Shown: in pieces, positions 22,540-32,222 of the stretch | Position numbering within the stretch: the stretch's first letter is position 1 | Layout of the letters: each line of letters starts with the position of its first letter | From: Flavobacterium salmonis | GTDB taxonomy: Bacteria; Bacteroidota; Bacteroidia; Flavobacteriales; Flavobacteriaceae | NCBI RefSeq assembly: GCF_903819435.1 | Contig: NZ_CAIJDP010000079.1 | Coordinates: forward strand, 1 to 64,000 | Direction of reading: 5' to 3' | Length of the DNA stretch: 64,000 bases | Notes under the pieces: generated by a model | The model's input: the letters and a program-made list of their open reading frames with translations, nothing else | The model's database searches: none | What the model was told of the DNA's origin: nothing | Translations under genes and position numbers: made by a program

Positions 22540-24276
22540 TTAATTCAACTGCATCGAGATTAGAATGTTTTCTATTTTTTTACTTAGAACATTCTCAACA
22601 ACTTTAAAGTTTTCTATATTCTGCAGTTCTTCTTTTACACTAATATAGAATTTAATCTTAGGTTCTGTTCCGCTTGGTCTTGCACAAATCTTAGACCCGT
22701 CTTCGGTGTAATAAATCAATACATCCGCTTTAGGCATGTCTATAATTTCTTTTTCTTGGGTCAGCAGATTTATAGCAGTTGATGATTTGAAATCTTCAAT
22801 CCTGATTACTCTTTTATTGCTAATTTTTTTCAAAGGTTTATCTCGCAGATCAGCCATCATATTATTAATTTCAGCCAATCCTTCCTGTCCTTTTTTAGTG
22901 ATAGAAACTAAATGTTCTTTATAAAAACCAAATTCTGCATAATGCTTTAATAATTCTTTATGAAGAGAACTTCCGCAGGCTTTAGCCTGGGCGGCAGCTT
23001 CACAAATTAACAATGAAGCTGATACAGCATCTTTGTCACGAACAGTATCGCCGACCATGTATCCAAAGCTTTCTTCTCCACCACCAATAAACTCAAGGTC
23101 AGGAAAATCTTTTATCATTTTGGCAATCCATTTAAAACCTGTCAGTCCGCTTTTATAACCAACACTATATCGCGCTGCCACTTGAGTGATCATTGGAGTT
23201 GAAACAATTGTTGATGCTATGAACTGTTTCCCATTTAATTTCCCGGCTTTTTCCCATTGTTCCAGTAAAAAAACAGTCATAATAATCATGGTTTGATTTC
23301 CATTCAATAAAATCATTTTCCCTTCTTCATCACGTACAGCTACTCCTAAACGATCGGAGTCAGGATCGGTGCCTATTGCGATATCAGCATTTGTTTTTTC
23401 AGCTAATGCCAATGCCATTGACAATGCCTCAGGTTCTTCTGGATTTGGAGATTTTACAGTTGGGAAATTTCCGTTCGGCATTCTTTGCTCCTCAACAATA
23501 TGTATGTTTTTATATCCTGCCGCTGCTAAAGTATCAGGCAAAACCGTTATTGAAGTACCATGTAAGGGAGTAAAAACGATATTAAGATCGTCTTTTGCCG
23601 CAAAGGGTGTACTAAAACTAGCATTTTCAATAGTTGATTTTATAAAAGCCTCATCGATATCTGAATCAATATATCGAATTAAATCTTCATTGGCTTGAAA
23701 TTTAATCTGGCTGTATTTCAAATTCTCTATAACGGAAATAATTTCTCGGTCCTGAGGAGGTACAATCTGCCCTCCATCTTCCCAATAAACCTTATAGCCA
23801 TTATACTCAGGTGGGTTGTGAGAAGCTGTAAGTACAATTCCGCATTGGCAGTTAAGGTACTTAAGAGCAAAAGACAATTCAGGAGTAGGTCTTAAACCGG
23901 AAAACAGGTATACTTCAATACCATTAGCAGAGAAAACATCTGCAACGATTTTTGCCAATGTATCACTATTATGGCGGCAGTCATAAGCAATAACTGCCTT
24001 AATTTTTTGATCAGGAAATACCTCCCATAAATAATCCGAAAGTCCCTGTGTGCTTTTTCCTAAGGTATATTTGTTAATACGATTGCTGCCTATTCCCATT
24101 ACTCCTCTCATTCCTCCTGTACCAAATTCCAAATTTTTATAAAAACTTTCTTTTAATTGGTCAGGAAACGAAGCAATCATTTCATATACTTTATCCTGCG
24201 TTTCTTTATCAAAAGGTGGATTTAACCACTCTTCCGCTTCTTTTAAAATATTCATTGTTGCATCCATTGATTGCAT
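22540..24276 (-). CDS. Phosphoglucomutase/phosphomannomutase
   Basis: The 578-residue alpha-D-phosphohexomutase carries the family motifs in order. They are the active-site serine loop TASHNPPEYNGYK (about 149-161), the metal-binding GTDPDSDRLG (about 304-313), the sugar-binding GGGEESFGY (about 398-406) and the phosphate-binding RPSGTEPKIKFY (about 544-555). The length fits the Pgm/PMM long form. It interconverts hexose 6- and 1-phosphates, feeding the GDP-mannose and UDP-glucose branches of the adjoining polysaccharide locus. It is the distal gene of the minus-strand cluster. Confidence 0.93.
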   Translation of the reverse strand: MQSMDATMNILKEAEEWLNPPFDKETQDKVYEMIASFPDQLKESFYKNLEFGTGGMRGVMGIGSNRINKYTLGKSTQGLSDYLWEVFPDQKIKAVIAYDCRHNSDTLAKIVADVFSANGIEVYLFSGLRPTPELSFALKYLNCQCGIVLTASHNPPEYNGYKVYWEDGGQIVPPQDREIISVIENLKYSQIKFQANEDLIRYIDSDIDEAFIKSTIENASFSTPFAAKDDLNIVFTPLHGTSITVLPDTLAAAGYKNIHIVEEQRMPNGNFPTVKSPNPEEPEALSMALALAEKTNADIAIGTDPDSDRLGVAVRDEEGKMILLNGNQTMIIMTVFLLEQWEKAGKLNGKQFIASTIVSTPMITQVAARYSVGYKSGLTGFKWIAKMIKDFPDLEFIGGGEESFGYMVGDTVRDKDAVSASLLICEAAAQAKACGSSLHKELLKHYAEFGFYKEHLVSITKKGQEGLAEINNMMADLRDKPLKKISNKRVIRIEDFKSSTAINLLTQEKEIIDMPKADVLIYYTEDGSKICARPSGTEPKIKFYISVKEELQNIENFKVVENVLSKKIENILISMQLN

Positions 24277-24305
24277 TGTGTATTTGCGATTTTATTTTAT
24301 AACTG

Positions 24306-26678
24306 CTAAATTTTGAAAAGTTTTTTCTTTAGTTTCTCAAGTCTTGTTTCTTTTTCAATTTCTTTTCCATATCCATATCCATATCCATAGTTATAACTAT
24401 AACCGTAACTTGAACTAAAATCAATATCATTGACTACGTAACCCATATTTATAAGTTTTTGATCCTTATACAGCTTATTTGAATAAGATATTAAATTCTT
24501 TTGCGCTACTCCCGAACGGAACAAAAACAAAGTTGTATCTGCATACTTAGAAATCATAAGAGTATCACTTACCAATAAGGTTGGAGGCGTATCAAAAATA
24601 ATGATATCATATACTTTTTTTACTTCATTTACTAAGCATTCAAAACGGGGATTAGACAGTAATAATGTTGGATTAGGCGGCATAATTCCAGAGAGTAAAA
24701 TATCAAATGGAAAATCTTCGTCTCCACTACTGCATAATAAATTTTCCCATTGAATAGTTCCATCATGCAGATAATTGCTGAATCCGCGGGTTTCTTTTGT
24801 GGTATTGTTTAAATGTTTATGCAATTGCGGATTTCTAAAATCAGATCCTATTATGATTACTTTTTTATCCAGATGTGCATAAGCAGCCGCTAAATTATAG
24901 GAAACAAAAGTCTTTCCTTCTCCTTTTATAGATGACGTGACAAATATTACTTTCCCCAGTTCATCTTCAGTAAAAGGAGTAATAAAATTGGTATTATTGG
25001 CCAAAGTTCTAAAAGCTTCCAAATTTTGCATCTTGGAGTCTTTATCATCCTTTAATGAAGGTAGTTCTGCTAAGATAGGAATTACTGTGTTTGTATTTTC
25101 CACATCAGCAGCTGTATATATTTTATTATCTAATTTAAAAAGTATAAATAAAATACTAAACGGAATACAAAAACCGATAAGAAACGCTATCAATATAATC
25201 TTATTTTTTTGAGGAGATACTGGATGAATATCTGTTATCGCATAATCTATAATTTTAGTATTAGGTATTGTTACGGCCAGATTTATCGAAGCTTCTTCCC
25301 TTTTTTGAAGCAGCAGTAAATACAAACTTTCTTTCAAATTCTGCTGGCGTTCTATACTTCTCAGCACTTTTTCTTTTTCAGGAAGAGAAGCAAAACTTCC
25401 TTCAGCCTCTTTCTGGGCAGATTCACTCTTAACAAGAGTTGTTCTGAGCTGCTGTTTATAGCCTTTTACAGAATTTATGATATTATTTCTTAAATTCGTG
25501 AGTGTGCTCACTAACAGCTGTACGGAGGGGTTGCCGCTTCCTGCACTGGTTTGAAATTTTTGATAGGATAAAACCGCTGTATTGTAATCGGCAACTAATT
25601 GATTGATTACTAAATTTTGTATCCCAATATCCGCCGGCAGAAGTTCGAATGCTTTTTGAGATTCGATACTGTTCTTAAGCAGATCTGCCAGTAATAATTG
25701 TGATTCTATATCAAATGAAGACTGCTCTTTAGCTGCTCTCTGAAGAATACTTGAACCTGCATCTTCTTGAATAAAGCTGAGTTTATTATTCTTTTTATAA
25801 TTCTTTTTGGAACTTTCTATAGAATCAAGTTCTCTTCTCAAGTATACAAACCGGTCATCAACAAAATTAATGGTTCTTCTGGAGACTTCTTTTTTATCCG
25901 TAATTCCGTCGGCTTCATAAACATCAATCAAATTATTGATAACGGCTTCTGACTGAGGTCCGTTTGTACCTTTTAATGAAATTGATAATATGTCGCTGTC
26001 TTTCCCCTCAGCATCCACTTCAAAGGCATCACTTAGTTCCAAAGCAGTTTTATGAAGCGTTTTTAAAACCACATTGAAACTCTTATTAGTGTTTTTCGTC
26101 ATTACTGCCCCAAAAGCCGGCTTTATAGTTATGGGTAAATTGGGAATGTTTTTGTCTAATACATATCCTTTTACCTCAAAACTTTCTCCAGATATAATAT
26201 CTAAAATAGTATATCCTGATGCCGTTACTGTTATGGTATAGTTCAATGCGCTTTTCAGATTGGATGCGCCATCACGATAACCCACAATAAAAGGCGGGTT
26301 ATAAATCTGTTTGGATGTCACTCTGGAATTATAATAATATTCTACATTTAACTTCAAATTTTTAACCACCTGTTCGGACAAGTGGACTGATTTGAGCAGT
26401 GCGATCTCATTCTCTAAGTTTATGGTAGATTTATTAAATAATTTAGAAACATCTAAAGTAAAATTTGAGTTTTCCTTATCATTCAACAGTTTAACTTTAG
26501 CCTCCGATTTGTATACCACATTCGCATATCTTAAATAAACAAAAGCGCTGAATAAAGAAATAATTATCGACAATAAAAAGGCCGACCAGTACTTTAAATA
26601 TTTATTGATAATTTGTTTTAAATCTGCTGAATTATTTTCTTCAATAAAATCGAAATATTCATTTTTATCACTATTCAT
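24306..26678 (-). CDS. wzc: Wzc-type polysaccharide co-polymerase / tyrosine autokinase
   Basis: The 790-residue product begins with a Wzz domain and a first membrane span (about 32-52). A long periplasmic coiled-coil region leads to a second span near 495-515. A cytoplasmic BY-kinase domain follows, with Walker A SSIKGEGKT (about 582-590), Walker A' VIIIGSDFRNP (about 606-616) and Walker B IIIFDTPP (about 692-699). The end holds seven alternating tyrosines (758-770, YGYSYNYGYGYGYG). It controls polymer length and export together with Wza, directly downstream, and the PHP phosphatase. Confidence 0.95.
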   Translation of the reverse strand: MNSDKNEYFDFIEENNSADLKQIINKYLKYWSAFLLSIIISLFSAFVYLRYANVVYKSEAKVKLLNDKENSNFTLDVSKLFNKSTINLENEIALLKSVHLSEQVVKNLKLNVEYYYNSRVTSKQIYNPPFIVGYRDGASNLKSALNYTITVTASGYTILDIISGESFEVKGYVLDKNIPNLPITIKPAFGAVMTKNTNKSFNVVLKTLHKTALELSDAFEVDAEGKDSDILSISLKGTNGPQSEAVINNLIDVYEADGITDKKEVSRRTINFVDDRFVYLRRELDSIESSKKNYKKNNKLSFIQEDAGSSILQRAAKEQSSFDIESQLLLADLLKNSIESQKAFELLPADIGIQNLVINQLVADYNTAVLSYQKFQTSAGSGNPSVQLLVSTLTNLRNNIINSVKGYKQQLRTTLVKSESAQKEAEGSFASLPEKEKVLRSIERQQNLKESLYLLLLQKREEASINLAVTIPNTKIIDYAITDIHPVSPQKNKIILIAFLIGFCIPFSILFILFKLDNKIYTAADVENTNTVIPILAELPSLKDDKDSKMQNLEAFRTLANNTNFITPFTEDELGKVIFVTSSIKGEGKTFVSYNLAAAYAHLDKKVIIIGSDFRNPQLHKHLNNTTKETRGFSNYLHDGTIQWENLLCSSGDEDFPFDILLSGIMPPNPTLLLSNPRFECLVNEVKKVYDIIIFDTPPTLLVSDTLMISKYADTTLFLFRSGVAQKNLISYSNKLYKDQKLINMGYVVNDIDFSSSYGYSYNYGYGYGYGKEIEKETRLEKLKKKLFKI
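24367..24390. repeat. In-frame hexanucleotide repeat in the Wzc tyrosine cluster
   Basis: CCATAT occurs three times in a row (24367-24384), followed by CCATAG (24385-24390). On the coding strand these are Tyr-Gly codon pairs. Gain or loss of a unit would add or remove one tyrosine without a frameshift. Confidence 0.85.
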
Positions 26679-26686
26679 GAGTTGAT

Positions 26687-27451
26687 TTATCTTGCAATTA
26701 ATATTATAGAGCTTAGAAGTAAGGATGCTATGGTTAGTATTGTACTTGCATTTCCTATATAACCTGCAGTTTTTACTTTAGCATCATTTGGATTAACGAC
26801 CAGTATATCATTCTGATGAACCTGATATTGCTCCTCATTCATCCAGCCGGCTGTTGTTAAATCTACATGCGTGATGGTTCTTTTTCCTTCAGATTCTCTA
26901 ATCAGCAGCATGTCATTACGTTTTCCGTTTATTGTTAAATCTCCAGCATAGCCGAGAGCTTGAGGTATCGAAATCGACTGTTCTAAAAAGGAATAAGTTC
27001 CCGGCGATTTTACTTCTCCTAAAACCGTTACTTTTGCATTCAAAATACGCACTGATACGGAAGGATTAACTAAATGTCCTCCTTTTTCAAGTTCAGATTT
27101 AATCTTTGTTTCCAGGTCTTTTACAGACAGGCCCGAAGTGTTTATTTCTCCTAAAACTGGCAGTACAATTGTTTTATCGGGAGAGACCAGATAACCCTGA
27201 ACTTTCAAAATATCTATTGTACTGCTTACACCAGCTGTGTTCGCGCCCTGAATGTTGTATGGCAGAGCAGTTTCAGGCACTAAGGCCCCGATTCTAATAC
27301 TTAGAATATCATTTGGTTCAATAGAAACAGGTTTTAAATTTGCTGCGGCTGATGCATAATTACCTGCATCCTGAAAATAAATAATATCTTTTCTAGAAGA
27401 ACAGGATGAAAATAAAATACTAATAAAAAGTATATATACTAATCGATTCAT
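26687..27451 (-). CDS. wza: Wza-like polysaccharide export lipoprotein
   Basis: The 254-residue product has a lipoprotein signal (LFSSCSS, Cys about residue 17). A Poly_export domain follows (about 40-130: EPNDILSIRIG, ILKVQGYLVSPDKTIVLPVLGEI), then a SLBB domain (about 135-215: VTVLGEVKSPGTYSFLEQSISIPQALGYAGDL), and last a C-terminal hydrophobic segment (about 230-252) that can cross the outer membrane. It forms the outer membrane channel for the polymer. The gene is 8 bases upstream of wzc in the same unit. Confidence 0.93.
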   Translation of the reverse strand: MNRLVYILFISILFSSCSSRKDIIYFQDAGNYASAAANLKPVSIEPNDILSIRIGALVPETALPYNIQGANTAGVSSTIDILKVQGYLVSPDKTIVLPVLGEINTSGLSVKDLETKIKSELEKGGHLVNPSVSVRILNAKVTVLGEVKSPGTYSFLEQSISIPQALGYAGDLTINGKRNDMLLIRESEGKRTITHVDLTTAGWMNEEQYQVHQNDILVVNPNDAKVKTAGYIGNASTILTIASLLLSSIILIAR

Positions 27452-27530
27452 TATAATTGGGAATAAATTTTAAAATTTAAGGCATTAGGATTGTGCTGTC
27501 TGTAAAAACAGCCGTCAGATATAACAGCAG

Positions 27531-27731
27531 TTACATCGAATTGGACAATTCACCTGATTCGTACTGGGCTGTTTTCTTTGCTTTTATTTTATCATTTAAT
27601 TTAGACAATCGGTGTAACTGTTTTTTCTGAACTTTATCTTTAATATAAAATCGATACAATTCTTTACCAATAAAAAAACCGGCAATAGAAATGCCTGAAA
27701 GAAATCCGGCAACATAATAGGTAACATTCAT
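27531..27731 (-). CDS. Small single-span membrane protein (66 aa)
   Basis: The 66-residue product has one N-terminal membrane span (about residues 5-22, with GxxxG-like spacing) and a basic cytoplasmic tail rich in Lys (about 30-55). I know no function. It lies between the initiating transferase and wza on the same strand, so it belongs to the locus by position and may help assemble the export complex. Confidence 0.6.
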   Translation of the reverse strand: MNVTYYVAGFLSGISIAGFFIGKELYRFYIKDKVQKKQLHRLSKLNDKIKAKKTAQYESGELSNSM

Positions 27732-27749
27732 AATTATTTAGTTTTTACG

Positions 27750-29150
27750 TTAAAAAGCATTTTCATCCCCCTTGAGGGTTAATACAACTGTCAGCAGGCA
27801 GATTTTCAAGTCTTTTATAAGACTCCAGTTTTGCAGATAATCTATATCCGCTTTAACCCTCCGTTTCATATCAGAAACTTTTTTAGTTTCGCCTCTGTGT
27901 CCCGATATTTGTGCTAAACCGGTAATTCCCGGTTTTACAAAATGACGCACCATAAAATCATTAATCTGGTTATTATAATCTTCTGTGTGTTTGAGCATAT
28001 GAGGACGCGGTCCTACTACACTCATATCACCCATTAAAACATTGAAAAACTGGGGAAGTTCATCAAGGCTGGTTCTTCTTATAAACTTTCCAATAGGAGT
28101 AACACGCATATCCCCTTTTTTAGCCTGCAGGCTGTCGCTTTCTGTATTTACAGCCATGCTTCTAAATTTGTAGCAATAGAAGGACTGATTTTTTTTGCCT
28201 GTACGCAGTTGTTTGAATAAAACAGGCCCCTTACTTTGTTTTTTTATAATCAATGCGAGTACAGGATACAGCCATGATAAAATAAAAATGAGGACCAGCA
28301 GGCTGAAAACGATATCAAAAACGCGTTTTACCAGTCTGTTGTAAGCATTTTGCAGCGGTTCATTCCTTGGACGAATAATCTGAAAGTTTTCGTAGCTGGT
28401 GCTGCTGAAAGAAAATTTAGAAATATCAGATAAATCCGGAACAAATTTTAATCTGATGCAGTATCTGTCGGCCAGCTCAAAGTAGGTGTTTAAATCATCT
28501 ATAAACTCGGTTTTCACTACAATATATAATTCCTGGATTCCTTTTTCCGATGCTTTGTGAATGGCATTTATAAGCTCGCGGTTAAAAGACTTTTTATCTC
28601 TTAAATTATACTCTTCAACGTCGTTTATAATCCCCAGGAAATCAAAAAAATGAGAGCTGCTTTCTAATTTAGATGCCAACTGGATACTCGTTGGATTAAA
28701 TCCCCATATCGCAACAACAAAAGGCTTTCTGACCCATTTTTTTATATTGTTTAAAACAAAAGTGAAAATGACCCTGGAAAGGAGCAGATAAAAAAGCAGA
28801 AAAGAAAACTGTAAAATCCCAGCTCCGATGCTTAACTGGTATCTTTTTAATCCCTCAAAAAAAACAATATAACTTTCCCAAAAGAGAAACTGGAATAAGA
28901 AAACACGCCAGCTGTTACGGTAAAAAACAGGAAGGCTGAAAACTGTGTCCAGACGGTATAAATTAAAATATAAAGTAGCCAGCAGCCATTCTCCCAAGGC
29001 GATCCAATGAGTATTCTTGACAAAAGACGAAGTCCACTGTACACTTGTTTCCTCAGCAAAGTAAAGAAATAAGGATATGCTAATAACTACAGCAAAAATA
29101 TCAGATAAGATACTGCAAAAAATAAAAGTAAATTTATGTCTGTTACGCAT
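27750..29150 (-). CDS. Undecaprenyl-phosphate glycosyl-1-phosphate transferase (WcaJ/WbaP type)
   Basis: The 466-residue product has four to five N-terminal membrane spans, a central CoA-binding-like Rossmann part (about 130-260), one further span near 283-305 and the C-terminal catalytic bacterial sugar transferase domain. Its motifs are KRVFDIVFSLLVL, KRSKGP-like KQSKGPVLFKQLRTG, YKFRSMAVN, TSLDELPQFFNVLMGDMSVVGPRP and KPGITGLAQ. It moves the first sugar phosphate to the lipid carrier and so starts the repeat unit. Its start overlaps the VanZ-like gene by 8 bases. Confidence 0.94.
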   Translation of the reverse strand: MRNRHKFTFIFCSILSDIFAVVISISLFLYFAEETSVQWTSSFVKNTHWIALGEWLLATLYFNLYRLDTVFSLPVFYRNSWRVFLFQFLFWESYIVFFEGLKRYQLSIGAGILQFSFLLFYLLLSRVIFTFVLNNIKKWVRKPFVVAIWGFNPTSIQLASKLESSSHFFDFLGIINDVEEYNLRDKKSFNRELINAIHKASEKGIQELYIVVKTEFIDDLNTYFELADRYCIRLKFVPDLSDISKFSFSSTSYENFQIIRPRNEPLQNAYNRLVKRVFDIVFSLLVLIFILSWLYPVLALIIKKQSKGPVLFKQLRTGKKNQSFYCYKFRSMAVNTESDSLQAKKGDMRVTPIGKFIRRTSLDELPQFFNVLMGDMSVVGPRPHMLKHTEDYNNQINDFMVRHFVKPGITGLAQISGHRGETKKVSDMKRRVKADIDYLQNWSLIKDLKICLLTVVLTLKGDENAF

Positions 29151-29589
29151 TTTTATTAAAAAAATAATGATTTAACTTTTTGAGTGATAAAGCAGCCGTC
29201 CCGCCGCAGATGCCTCCTGCAATTCCAAAAAAAATATCCATAAAATCTGGATGCCGGTCTGATATAAAAAACTGTCCTGCTTCCGCCAGACAGACTATTA
29301 CTGTGCAGATTATAACGGTCCTGCTTCCTGCAAAAACGGAATTTCTTTCCTTATCATAAGTATCTGATTCCCAACAAAAATCACACAAAAATCCTAACAG
29401 CAGAAAAGGAACTGCTGTACGCAGATTAAGGTATTCACTAGTCCATTCTATTATAATCCGGGGCAGATAGGTTTCTGTTTTTAAATTTGAGGAAGGCAGC
29501 CATGAATAATAAAAAACAGCTGCTGTGCAGATTAAAAATAATACTCCAGTCAGGACTCTGCTGCAGCTTTTGTGATTACTATTATCCAT
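29143..29589 (-). CDS. VanZ-like membrane protein
   Basis: The 148-residue product has four membrane spans, at about 12-30, 57-72, 86-103 and 115-137. The first loop contains YSWLPSSNL, and DFMDIFFGIAGGICGG near the end is typical of VanZ-like proteins. The family's role is not settled; members are common in Bacteroidota polysaccharide clusters. It overlaps the initiating transferase gene. Confidence 0.8.
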   Translation of the reverse strand: MDNSNHKSCSRVLTGVLFLICTAAVFYYSWLPSSNLKTETYLPRIIIEWTSEYLNLRTAVPFLLLGFLCDFCWESDTYDKERNSVFAGSRTVIICTVIVCLAEAGQFFISDRHPDFMDIFFGIAGGICGGTAALSLKKLNHYFFNKNA

Positions 29590-29601
29590 TACAGCGAAAT
29601 T

Positions 29602-30360
29602 CTAAGCCACAGGTTCTAAATTCAAATACTGTTTTAATGCCCTGAGCTTTTTTCTCAATACTGCACTGAAGGCTGGAAGACCATGATATCTGTAGATTCG
29701 GTAATCCTCATAAAGAACTTCAAATACTCTGCTACGGGACGTACTCAAACCGCCCATTTTCATTTTTACTAGATAAGTGTTAAGGTAAGCCAGCTTTACT
29801 CTGCTTTTAAATAAATAGCGTAGTAAAAACTCGGTATCTGAAGCTATTTTAAAATCAAGATTATAATAGCCTAGTTTTTCAATAATACTTTTTCTTAAAT
29901 ATACTGTAGGATGAAGAGGCAGCCAGCCGGATTTTATTTTTTTGTAATTGTAAGCTCCTCCTATTCTGTCTCGCACAATTTTTTCTTCCGCGTCATTAGT
30001 TACATAAATTCCATCACCATAAACTCCATCACGGGAAGGAAACATTTTAAACATGGTAACAATTTTTGAGACAACCTCATTATCGTAAAACACATCATCA
30101 GAATGCATCAGTCCGATAATATCTCCCCCTGCTATTTTCAGGCCTTTATTAATAGCATCATACATCCCATTATCCGGTTCAGACAGATATGTGCTGATTC
30201 TTTGTCCATAAGATTGAATAATTTCCTTTGTGCCGTCAGTTGAATTTCCGTCTATAACAATATATTCAATATCGGGGTAATTCTGGGATAAAACACTCTC
30301 TATACAATTTGTAATGGTTTCTTTTCTATTGTAACAGATCGTAATGATAGAAACTTTCAT
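29602..30360 (-). CDS. Family 2 glycosyltransferase
   Basis: From the ATG at 30360 the product is 252 residues and starts with the GT-A strand KVSIITICYNRKETI. YIVIDGNSTDGTKEII (about residues 33-48) and LMHSDDVFYD (about 88-97, DxD-type metal site) follow, with GGxYNYKKIKSG and HPTVYLRKS in the acceptor part. The longer frame reaching 30435 would add a Cys/Phe-rich leader without counterpart in the family, so the internal start is chosen. It is a cytoplasmic transferase; the sugar is unknown. Confidence 0.88.
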   Translation of the reverse strand: MKVSIITICYNRKETITNCIESVLSQNYPDIEYIVIDGNSTDGTKEIIQSYGQRISTYLSEPDNGMYDAINKGLKIAGGDIIGLMHSDDVFYDNEVVSKIVTMFKMFPSRDGVYGDGIYVTNDAEEKIVRDRIGGAYNYKKIKSGWLPLHPTVYLRKSIIEKLGYYNLDFKIASDTEFLLRYLFKSRVKLAYLNTYLVKMKMGGLSTSRSRVFEVLYEDYRIYRYHGLPAFSAVLRKKLRALKQYLNLEPVA

Positions 30361-30572
30361 AATTATTTTTTTAGTTAATTTAATATTGAAGCAGGCACAA
30401 CTGGTAAAAAAACACAGGAACAGACAGCAGAGCATTTTTTTAACATCAAAAACAGATCAGATTACGCTAACTGTATATAATAATTGAATACAGAGAACGT
30501 CCATTATAGCTTTTTTGATTATCAAAAAAAGGATATGGTAATTTAAAATACCGCGGCCGGATTCTAAAAAAA

Positions 30573-31121
30573 TTACCAGCGTTCTTTTACCATTTTAAGT
30601 GGATTGCCACTAAACACCCCGTTTTCAGGTAATGATTTTGTTACTACTGAACCAGCAGAAACGATAGTATTAATCCCTATCTTAACGTTGGGACCAACAA
30701 ATGAGGCTGCACCTACCCAGCTTCCATCTTCCAGTACTATCACCCCATTTCTATAAGGCATTGTAGGATCTTTATAATCATGATTGCCTCCGCAGACAAA
30801 AACTTTCTGACTGATACATACATTATTACCTATTGTAAGTAATTCAAAATTCAAAAGAAACACCTCTTCACCAATCCAAACATTATCTCCGACAACCAGC
30901 TTCCATGGAAAATGGATGTTCACTCTGGGTTTAATTACTAATCCTTTACCAACTTTGGCCCCAAAGGCTTTCAATAAAAACACCTTAAATTTAGAAGGGT
31001 AAGGAATAGCAGATAGAAAAAAAACAACCTTTACTGCATACCACAGCATTTCTTTTGCCTTCGATGCACCTCTGTCGAGACCTAAACGGGAATTAAATAA
31101 ATCTAAACGAACTTTTTTCAT
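30573..31121 (-). CDS. Hexapeptide-repeat acyltransferase (WcaF-like)
   Basis: The 182-residue product has left-handed beta-helix hexapeptide repeats across about residues 65-170 (KVGKGLVIKPRVNIHFP, IGEEVFLLNFELLTIGNNVCIS). The catalytic-type His lies in VCGGNHDYKDPTMPY and the end is VVTKSLPENGVFSGNPLK. It matches colanic-acid WcaF-like acetyltransferases that decorate repeat-unit sugars. It may still be free-standing, as 210 non-coding bases separate it from the next gene down the operon. Confidence 0.88.
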   Translation of the reverse strand: MKKVRLDLFNSRLGLDRGASKAKEMLWYAVKVVFFLSAIPYPSKFKVFLLKAFGAKVGKGLVIKPRVNIHFPWKLVVGDNVWIGEEVFLLNFELLTIGNNVCISQKVFVCGGNHDYKDPTMPYRNGVIVLEDGSWVGAASFVGPNVKIGINTIVSAGSVVTKSLPENGVFSGNPLKMVKERW

Positions 31122-31132
31122 AATAATTCAAA

Positions 31133-32218
31133 TTAAATATGTTTGATGACTTTAAAAACTTTAGCTGCAAATTGTTCTTCTGTAAAATACGATTGAACAT
31201 ACACTGCATTAATCCTGCTGTATTTATCGATACATTCTTCTAATTTTTCATTGATTTCCAGCAGCGTATTAAATATGGATTCCGGGCTTTTCGAGGAAAC
31301 AAAACGGCCATTTTCTGCACTGATAATATCTGGTATTCCAGAAAATTTTGTTGTAACAATTATATTCCCAGTCGCCATAGCTTCTATCAATGAAATCGGC
31401 TGTCCTTCCATACGGTAGTAGGTAGGCAGAACAAAAACATTAGATTTCTCCAGCAGGTCAATTTTGCTCTGGCCCGAGACAACACCGTGGTACTTAATAA
31501 AGCCCTGCAGTTCCCTGAATTTATGATTTATAACAATCTCAGATTCATCTTCAATTTTACCGGCTATGTCTGCCTCAAAAACAATTCCCTCGTTTTTCAA
31601 CAGAATTAAGCTGTCCAAAAAGTCAAGGATTCCTTTTTCTTCCATTAGATTACTCAAATAAAGAAGCCTGAGTTTATCTTTTGGTTTAGATATTTCTTTA
31701 TTCTGAACTAAATCATCCTGAGCAAAATTCTCCACTATAAAGACCTTTTTGGGATTAAGCAGTCCATCAAAATTGCTCCTTAAAGAATTAGAAAGGACAA
31801 TTCCTGCCGCAGCTTTACGGATGCAGAATGCAAAGCATCTCTTTTTAAACCCTTTTAAAGATTTATACTCATTCCCCAGATGATTTCCATGAATATGTAT
31901 AATGTAAGGTCTTCCAGCTGCGAGACAATAGAAATAAAAAGGCATGTATTTTACTATCCCAAAAAAGGTCTGTCCTGGCGTTGTATAAACGATATCTGAT
32001 TTAGAAACAGCCGTTATTTTTTTATAAACCTTTAAAAATGAAAAGACTTTACTAAAGGAGAAATGCCCGACATTTTCTGAAGAAATATTTTTTGAATTTG
32101 TATTAATTACATCCACGGAAATCTCCTTTTTCAGTTTTAACTGCTTTAAAAGAATTTCATTAGCTAACGAACAGCCGTTGATAGGCTGGGGAAACGGACC
32201 GATAATAAGTATCTTCAT
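31133..32218 (-). CDS. Family 4 glycosyltransferase
   Basis: The 361-residue GT-B enzyme has the N-terminal loop GPFPQPINGCSLANE (about residues 7-21), a central RLLYLSNLMEEKGILDFL (about 183-200) and the GT4 donor block. In that block PTYYRMEGQPISLIEAMATGNIIVT (about 265-290) includes the E-x7-E motif. It is one of four or five GT4 members here. Donor and linkage cannot be read from sequence. It lies 4 bases after the next acyltransferase gene on the transcript. Confidence 0.88.
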   Translation of the reverse strand: MKILIIGPFPQPINGCSLANEILLKQLKLKKEISVDVINTNSKNISSENVGHFSFSKVFSFLKVYKKITAVSKSDIVYTTPGQTFFGIVKYMPFYFYCLAAGRPYIIHIHGNHLGNEYKSLKGFKKRCFAFCIRKAAAGIVLSNSLRSNFDGLLNPKKVFIVENFAQDDLVQNKEISKPKDKLRLLYLSNLMEEKGILDFLDSLILLKNEGIVFEADIAGKIEDESEIVINHKFRELQGFIKYHGVVSGQSKIDLLEKSNVFVLPTYYRMEGQPISLIEAMATGNIIVTTKFSGIPDIISAENGRFVSSKSPESIFNTLLEINEKLEECIDKYSRINAVYVQSYFTEEQFAAKVFKVIKHI

Positions 32219-32222
32219 ATTT

